From: Candidatus Methanosuratincola sp.
Lineage (GTDB): Archaea; Thermoproteota; Methanomethylicia; Methanomethylicales; Methanomethylicaceae
Length of the DNA stretch: 64,000 bases
Assembly (NCBI GenBank): GCA_037478935.1
Contig: JBBFLR010000004.1
Location: 1-64,000, forward strand
Direction of reading: 5' to 3'
The translations under genes and the position numbers were made by a program. The notes beneath the pieces were generated by a model. The model had not been told where the DNA came from. It searched no databases and saw only the letters and a program-made list of their open reading frames with translations. Positions 60,482 to 64,000 of this stretch are shown here, piece after piece. Numbering within the stretch: position 1 is the first letter of the stretch; every line of letters starts with the position of its first letter.

Positions 60482-61065
60482 CGACCATAGATGAAGCTAG
60501 GAGAAGGGCTGAAAGCGATGCCAAGTCCAGGGGGTACTTTCTAAACCCTGACGATTCTTTCCTCGGCGACCTTCTCGCGGGTCTAGTCGAAAACGAACGC
60601 AGGTACGGATACCCTTCCTGCCCGTGCAGGATCGCCACAGGGAAGTTCGAGCTCGATCGAGACATAATTTGCCCCTGCGACTACAGGGATCCCGACGTTG
60701 AGGAGTACGGGGCCTGCTACTGTGCGCTATACGTGAGGAGAGATGTTTTTGAGGGGAAAACCCCATTGAACCCAGTCCCGGAGCGCCGACCAGAAAAAAA
60801 ACAGGCTGCCGCAGTCTCCTATGCCGCTGGCGTTCAAACAGAGGTTACCGGAAAACCTGAAAAGGATACTGATCTTAAGAAAGAGGAGCCCGAAGAGGGA
60901 TCTGGGAACGAAAATGAAATGGGAGGTATTGCGCCGAAAATGAAGCTCTGGTACTGCAAGCAGTGCGGATATGTCGCCTTCAGGGATGAGCCGCCGTACG
61001 TTTGCCCGATCTGCAAGGCAAAGAAAGAGATGTTTGCTGAAGTAAGGCTCGGACTGGTCGGATGA
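60478..61065 (+). CDS. Ferredoxin-thioredoxin reductase catalytic subunit fused to rubredoxin-like domain
   Basis: The 195-residue protein has, at residues 1-95, the FTR-beta domain with its cysteine set CPCR, CPCDYRDPDVEEYG and CYCALYV that hold a 4Fe-4S cluster beside an active disulfide. A charged linker (about 100-150) follows, then a C-terminal rubredoxin/rubrerythrin-type iron site YCKQCGYV and VCPICK. It would pass electrons from ferredoxin, perhaps through rubredoxin iron, to the adjacent glutaredoxin. The fusion and gene pair point to anaerobic thiol reduction. Confidence 0.88.
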   Translation: MTTIDEARRRAESDAKSRGYFLNPDDSFLGDLLAGLVENERRYGYPSCPCRIATGKFELDRDIICPCDYRDPDVEEYGACYCALYVRRDVFEGKTPLNPVPERRPEKKQAAAVSYAAGVQTEVTGKPEKDTDLKKEEPEEGSGNENEMGGIAPKMKLWYCKQCGYVAFRDEPPYVCPICKAKKEMFAEVRLGLVG

Positions 61066-61069
61066 GCGA

Positions 61070-61222
61070 TCAGCTCCGCCTCACTTCGATCTCTATTTTC
61101 TTCCAACCCTCGTCGATCCCCCTGAGTGACATGACCGCACCAGAGACCGTTCCTGCAAGGATCTTAGATACGAACTCATTAAGGGGTATCTCCACGCCGT
61201 CCACGCGCACGGTAGTTTCCAT
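61070..61222 (-). CDS. Short conserved-looking archaeal protein (50 residues)
   Basis: From ATG 61222 the frame gives METTVRVDGVEIPLNEFVSK, a central ILAGTVSGAVMSLRGID and IEIEVRRS before TGA. The amphipathic pattern (strand, helix, strand) looks like a real small protein, and the wording recalls short unannotated archaeal proteins, but I cannot name a family. It is convergent with the FTR gene, five bases apart. Confidence 0.5.
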   Translation of the reverse strand: METTVRVDGVEIPLNEFVSKILAGTVSGAVMSLRGIDEGWKKIEIEVRRS

Positions 61223-61355
61223 CAGTCTCCCTTCCTCCCTCCCTCCCTCATTCTATTATCTATTTGCTGCGAATAAAAAGATGTTAGTCTTTGGGCGCAA
61301 GCCGCATCCGTACCTTGCTATGGCATTTGGTTCTCCATCTGTGGGATTCGCACGA

Positions 61356-62123
61356 TCATTTCGTCTCTGGTGCTGGGCACAGTGGCCTTTTTTCTGGATA
61401 AGCCTCCATGAAGATCCTCTTGCTCCTCGAATCTGAGATGGGCTTGCTCATCTTAGTGAGTACCTCAACAGTCCTCTCCAGCAGGCTCCCTGGAATCCCG
61501 ACGAGTATCTCACCCGGATCCATATCCGTGGCAGAGCGCGAACCGTAACAGCCCAAGCCAATCTGGATCTCGTTCTTCAGGTAAGTCGAAACCGCGATCC
61601 CTGAACAGACGCAAGCCTCTGTCTGAAGATCTATCTTCAGGTGATGCCCCTCGGGGTATGTCCAAGTCTGGCAAAGCCACATCGCCTGCTCCGGGCTGAC
61701 CCGCAGTATTACGACGTCTGGATCCATGAGCCCGAGTTCCAATGGGGCCACGAGGACATGGGCAATCGAGCCGGGCATCATCTTGGTGTTGGCACTGAGG
61801 CACCTGACTGCCGCCTCGGGCTTCTCAAATAGTCCGAGAGCATGGTGTACATTCCCCTTGAATACGTTCTCCTTGACAGGTGCCCCAAAAGATCCCGGCC
61901 CCGGTCCGCAAGCCATCTCAGTAGGCTGGATTGCGAGCGCCTTGCCCCACGTCGCCTCCATTACTGCCTGGCAGAACCTCATCCTCCTCTGCGGCACCTT
62001 AAAATTCTGGGGTACGCTCTCGCCAGGTCTCAGGAATTTTACCGCAATAGGCTTTTTCTGAATTCCAAGTGTCTCCATTAGTTTCCTTGAGATCTCATTC
62101 TCATCCAAAAAGCTCACCGACAC
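61356..62123 (-). CDS. DUF169-family protein
   Basis: The 255-residue protein has the DUF169 wording: IQKKPIAVKFLRPGESVPQN, RMRFCQAVMEATWGKALAIQ, ACGPGPGSFG, TEACVCSGIAVSTY and IGLGCYGSRSATDM. Several conserved cysteines could bind a cluster or metal. The family is frequent in anaerobic archaea and bacteria, but its function is unknown. It starts at GTG 62123. Confidence 0.82.
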   Translation of the reverse strand: MSVSFLDENEISRKLMETLGIQKKPIAVKFLRPGESVPQNFKVPQRRMRFCQAVMEATWGKALAIQPTEMACGPGPGSFGAPVKENVFKGNVHHALGLFEKPEAAVRCLSANTKMMPGSIAHVLVAPLELGLMDPDVVILRVSPEQAMWLCQTWTYPEGHHLKIDLQTEACVCSGIAVSTYLKNEIQIGLGCYGSRSATDMDPGEILVGIPGSLLERTVEVLTKMSKPISDSRSKRIFMEAYPEKRPLCPAPETK

Positions 62124-62244
62124 ACTTCCATGTTTTTAAAAAATAAGCCTTTTCAGTCTGCTGTTGAGTGCGTTAGCTGCAACCTGCGTTTTTTTGCGTC
62201 GAAGCTGAACTTTGGAAGGGAAGCATCGGCTGGAGACAAGACAA

Positions 62245-63339
62245 CTAAAGGTAGCCTGAAAGCGTTTTCTGCCCCTTCCCCCTCCGCGTGAAATCAGATA
62301 TGTGGATCCCTATCCTCCTGAGCCTCTTGTCGGTGCTCTGGATGAACTTTTTGAAAAGCTCGGAGCCCTCCCTCTTGAGGATGCCCAAGTCATCCGTTGG
62401 CGCTGGCAGACTCTTCGCCCTGGTCTTGATGCCTAGTTCATCGGTGATTGCAATTATCCCTATAGTCCTGAAGAGAACGCCTTCTCCAACCGCCCTTTTA
62501 TGGATCTCTTCGCAGATCTCCTCAACCTTGGACAATATCGTAGCCAGATCCCTTGTGTCTTCCTTCAGGGTGATTATCCTGCTCATGGACCCTGCATCTG
62601 CCCTGCCTTGGACGGGATCTTCGTCCTTCCCCATTGCGGCTACGATGAGGCGTGACCCTAGGCTCTCCCCAAACTCGTCGACAAGCCTTACCGGGTCGAA
62701 GCGAGCGAGGTCTCCAATGGTCTTGATTCCCATTGCTTCGAGGCGTTCAGCGGTCTTTTTTCCGACCCCGGGGATCTTATCGACAGGCAGGGGCGAGATA
62801 AACGATTCCACGCCTTCCGGTCTGACCACCAGCAGGCCGTCTGGCTTTGCGGCATCAGAAGCCATCTTTGCCACGATCTTGTTCGGTCCCACCCCCACTG
62901 TAAGTTTGAGCCCTTCCTCCTGCATCACCCTCTTCTTCAGTTCCTTCGCTAGCTCCTCGGCTTCGTCAAAGTCCTCCACCCTGTTGCTGATGTCGAGGTA
63001 TGCCTCATCCAAACCGACCTGCTCAAGCTGGTCTGAATACTGCTTCAGGATCCTCATGACCCGTCCAGAGACTTCCTTGTAGTAGGCAAAGTCCACCGGC
63101 AGGAAGACTGCATCAGCCCCGGAAAGCCTCCTTTTTGCCAATGCGATCGGCATGCCTGATCGTACGCCATATCTCCTGGCCTCGTAGTTTGCAGTCGCTA
63201 CCACACCGCTCTCCTCGGTCCTCCCTGAGTATACGCATACGACAACAGGCTTTCCCCTCAGCGAGGGCTTCCTGAGCTCTTCCGCCTGGCTATAGAAGTA
63301 ATCCAGGTCCGCCAGAAGTATCACTCGCCCGTCGCTCAA
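62245..63339 (-). CDS. dinB: DNA polymerase IV (DinB/Dpo4-type Y-family polymerase)
   Basis: The 364-residue protein has palm motifs LLADLDYFYSQAEELRKPSL and the catalytic VGLDEAYLDIS, then VGVGPNKIVAKMASDAAKPD, a helix-hairpin-helix thumb (DKIPGVGKKTAERLEAMGI) and a little-finger domain. The C-terminus GQKTLSGYL fits a PCNA-interacting (PIP) box. It performs translesion synthesis. TTG 63339 follows GGAGGG. Confidence 0.95.
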   Translation of the reverse strand: MSDGRVILLADLDYFYSQAEELRKPSLRGKPVVVCVYSGRTEESGVVATANYEARRYGVRSGMPIALAKRRLSGADAVFLPVDFAYYKEVSGRVMRILKQYSDQLEQVGLDEAYLDISNRVEDFDEAEELAKELKKRVMQEEGLKLTVGVGPNKIVAKMASDAAKPDGLLVVRPEGVESFISPLPVDKIPGVGKKTAERLEAMGIKTIGDLARFDPVRLVDEFGESLGSRLIVAAMGKDEDPVQGRADAGSMSRIITLKEDTRDLATILSKVEEICEEIHKRAVGEGVLFRTIGIIAITDELGIKTRAKSLPAPTDDLGILKREGSELFKKFIQSTDKRLRRIGIHISDFTRRGKGQKTLSGYL

Positions 63340-63420
63340 GTTCCCTCCTCCGGAATTCAGTCGGGACTTAAACGCGCCCGAAAAGCCTCCTTGCAGTTCG
63401 GACGCTCCAGCGCAATCATT

Positions 63421-63840
63421 TTAGGCTATGTAGCTAGGGCTCTTCCCTTTGGTCGCTTCCTGTTGCTGTATAGTCGGGAGTGGTATGGGGGGCGGTATGT
63501 TGAGGGATCGGGCAAGGAATATCCCTTCGATAAAGGATATGTTCGAGATGGACTGGAGCACGATAGGCGGCAGTAGCTTCCTCTCCTCAAAGTTCTTCTT
63601 TATCTCTTCGAGCTCTTTCTCATTCCCGGAAACCCTGGCCACGCCCTTAAGGATGAGGTTAGCCACCGCTGGGTTGTAATTCACTGCAAATACGAAACTA
63701 ACCTCGAGCAAACCCCGTGATTGCGTCATCTTTGTAATGCTAATGTTCGTCGTGACCTGCAAATTGGATATTCCCCCTTCTAGATCCATCAGCCTCTCAC
63801 CGGAGATTTGGCTGAGGCTCACATTTACGATGTTGACCAT
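63421..63840 (-). CDS. Conserved-looking archaeal protein with Pro-rich tail, unknown function
   Basis: The 139-residue protein has long beta strands (VTTNISITKMTQSRGLLEVS, FVFAVNYNPAVANLILKGVA), a charged helix (GNEKELEEIKKNFEERKLL) and a NIPPPIPLPTIQQQ tail. The fold order (antiparallel sheet, helix, flexible proline tail) is reminiscent of SecB-like chaperones, but that is only a guess. It lies 81 bases upstream of dinB on the same strand. Confidence 0.6.
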   Translation of the reverse strand: MVNIVNVSLSQISGERLMDLEGGISNLQVTTNISITKMTQSRGLLEVSFVFAVNYNPAVANLILKGVARVSGNEKELEEIKKNFEERKLLPPIVLQSISNISFIEGIFLARSLNIPPPIPLPTIQQQEATKGKSPSYIA

Positions 63841-64000
63841 GCTGGATGAACACCAACTATACCGTAAGGACAGTTGCTATTTAACTCTTGTATGTAGGCG
63901 CCCCGTTCATTTTTCCTCTTGAGTGGGTCGTCTTGAAGCGTGGGCTTTAGATTCATAAAACGGGATTTTTGAGACCCTGCACATTTTAAATTCTCCCTTC

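Overview
The window is chromosomal DNA from an archaeon, most likely of the TACK group (Thermoproteota in the broad sense). The support is a Cdv (ESCRT-III/Vps4) cell-division cluster, a eukaryote-type DNA topoisomerase IB, RadA, an Lhr-type helicase, a PCNA-binding DinB polymerase, the LysW/LysX carrier-protein route to lysine, Sulfolobus-type 2-oxoacid:ferredoxin oxidoreductase, and archaeal promoters (TATA-like boxes, frequent TTG/GTG starts, GGTGA/GGAGG ribosome sites). Topoisomerase IB together with Cdv points towards Nitrososphaeria-, Bathyarchaeia- or Methanomethylicia-like lineages. No gene in the window fixes the class or proves methanogenesis or ammonia oxidation. A nickel-responsive NikR suggests nickel enzymes elsewhere.

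Layout. 0-2.9 kb: a ThiI-like pair (a THUMP protein whose own PP-loop is ruined, and a convergent intact PP-loop protein), a universal stress protein and an ESCRT-III (CdvB) paralogue. 2.9-6.4 kb: an AT-rich, foreign-looking island with a tyrosine-recombinase fragment, zinc-finger proteins, a Cas4-like Fe-S nuclease and a broken radA copy. 6.4-16.6 kb: nikR, a homoaconitase/homoisocitrate dehydrogenase operon, aspartate kinase and aspartate-semialdehyde dehydrogenase, radA, and a leuC-leuD-leuB operon. 16.7-20.1 kb: a membrane Fe-S (NapH-like) operon with a divergent PadR regulator, then lysW-lysX. 20.1-25.6 kb: a DHH phosphoesterase, cdvB1/cdvB/cdvC and a divergent TrmB-type regulator. 25.8-32.8 kb: cysteine desulfurase, a DUF362 ferredoxin, nitrilase and 2-oxoacid:ferredoxin oxidoreductase. 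33.2-39.7 kb: a complete oligopeptide-type ABC importer whose binding protein looks circularly permuted. 39.8-43.8 kb: membrane proteins and topoisomerase IB. 44-50 kb: a compact SMC-kleisin-KITE operon and a large Lhr helicase. 50.1-56.3 kb: redox proteins, an ABC-2 exporter, and ArsR with two thioredoxin-fold proteins. 56.4-61 kb: a LuxE-LuxC-SDR acyl-reduction operon and a glutaredoxin/ferredoxin-thioredoxin-reductase pair. 61-63.8 kb: a DUF169 protein, DinB polymerase and a conserved unknown.

How the genes work together. Amino-acid synthesis dominates the first third: two separate aconitase-plus-dehydrogenase modules (one probably for 2-aminoadipate/lysine, one for leucine) together with LysW/LysX and the aspartate-family entry enzymes. 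Genome maintenance is the second theme (RadA, topoisomerase IB, SMC-like complex, Lhr, DinB, DHH protein), and thiol/Fe-S redox chemistry is the third. The most unusual items are the Smc5/6-like three-gene operon at 44-47.2 kb, the LuxE/LuxC/SDR cassette, the degenerate-plus-intact ThiI pair and the permuted binding protein. No rRNA, tRNA or CRISPR array was recognised. No gene-free stretch much longer than 300 bases remains apart from 12456-12763, which holds an inverted repeat and the radA promoter.
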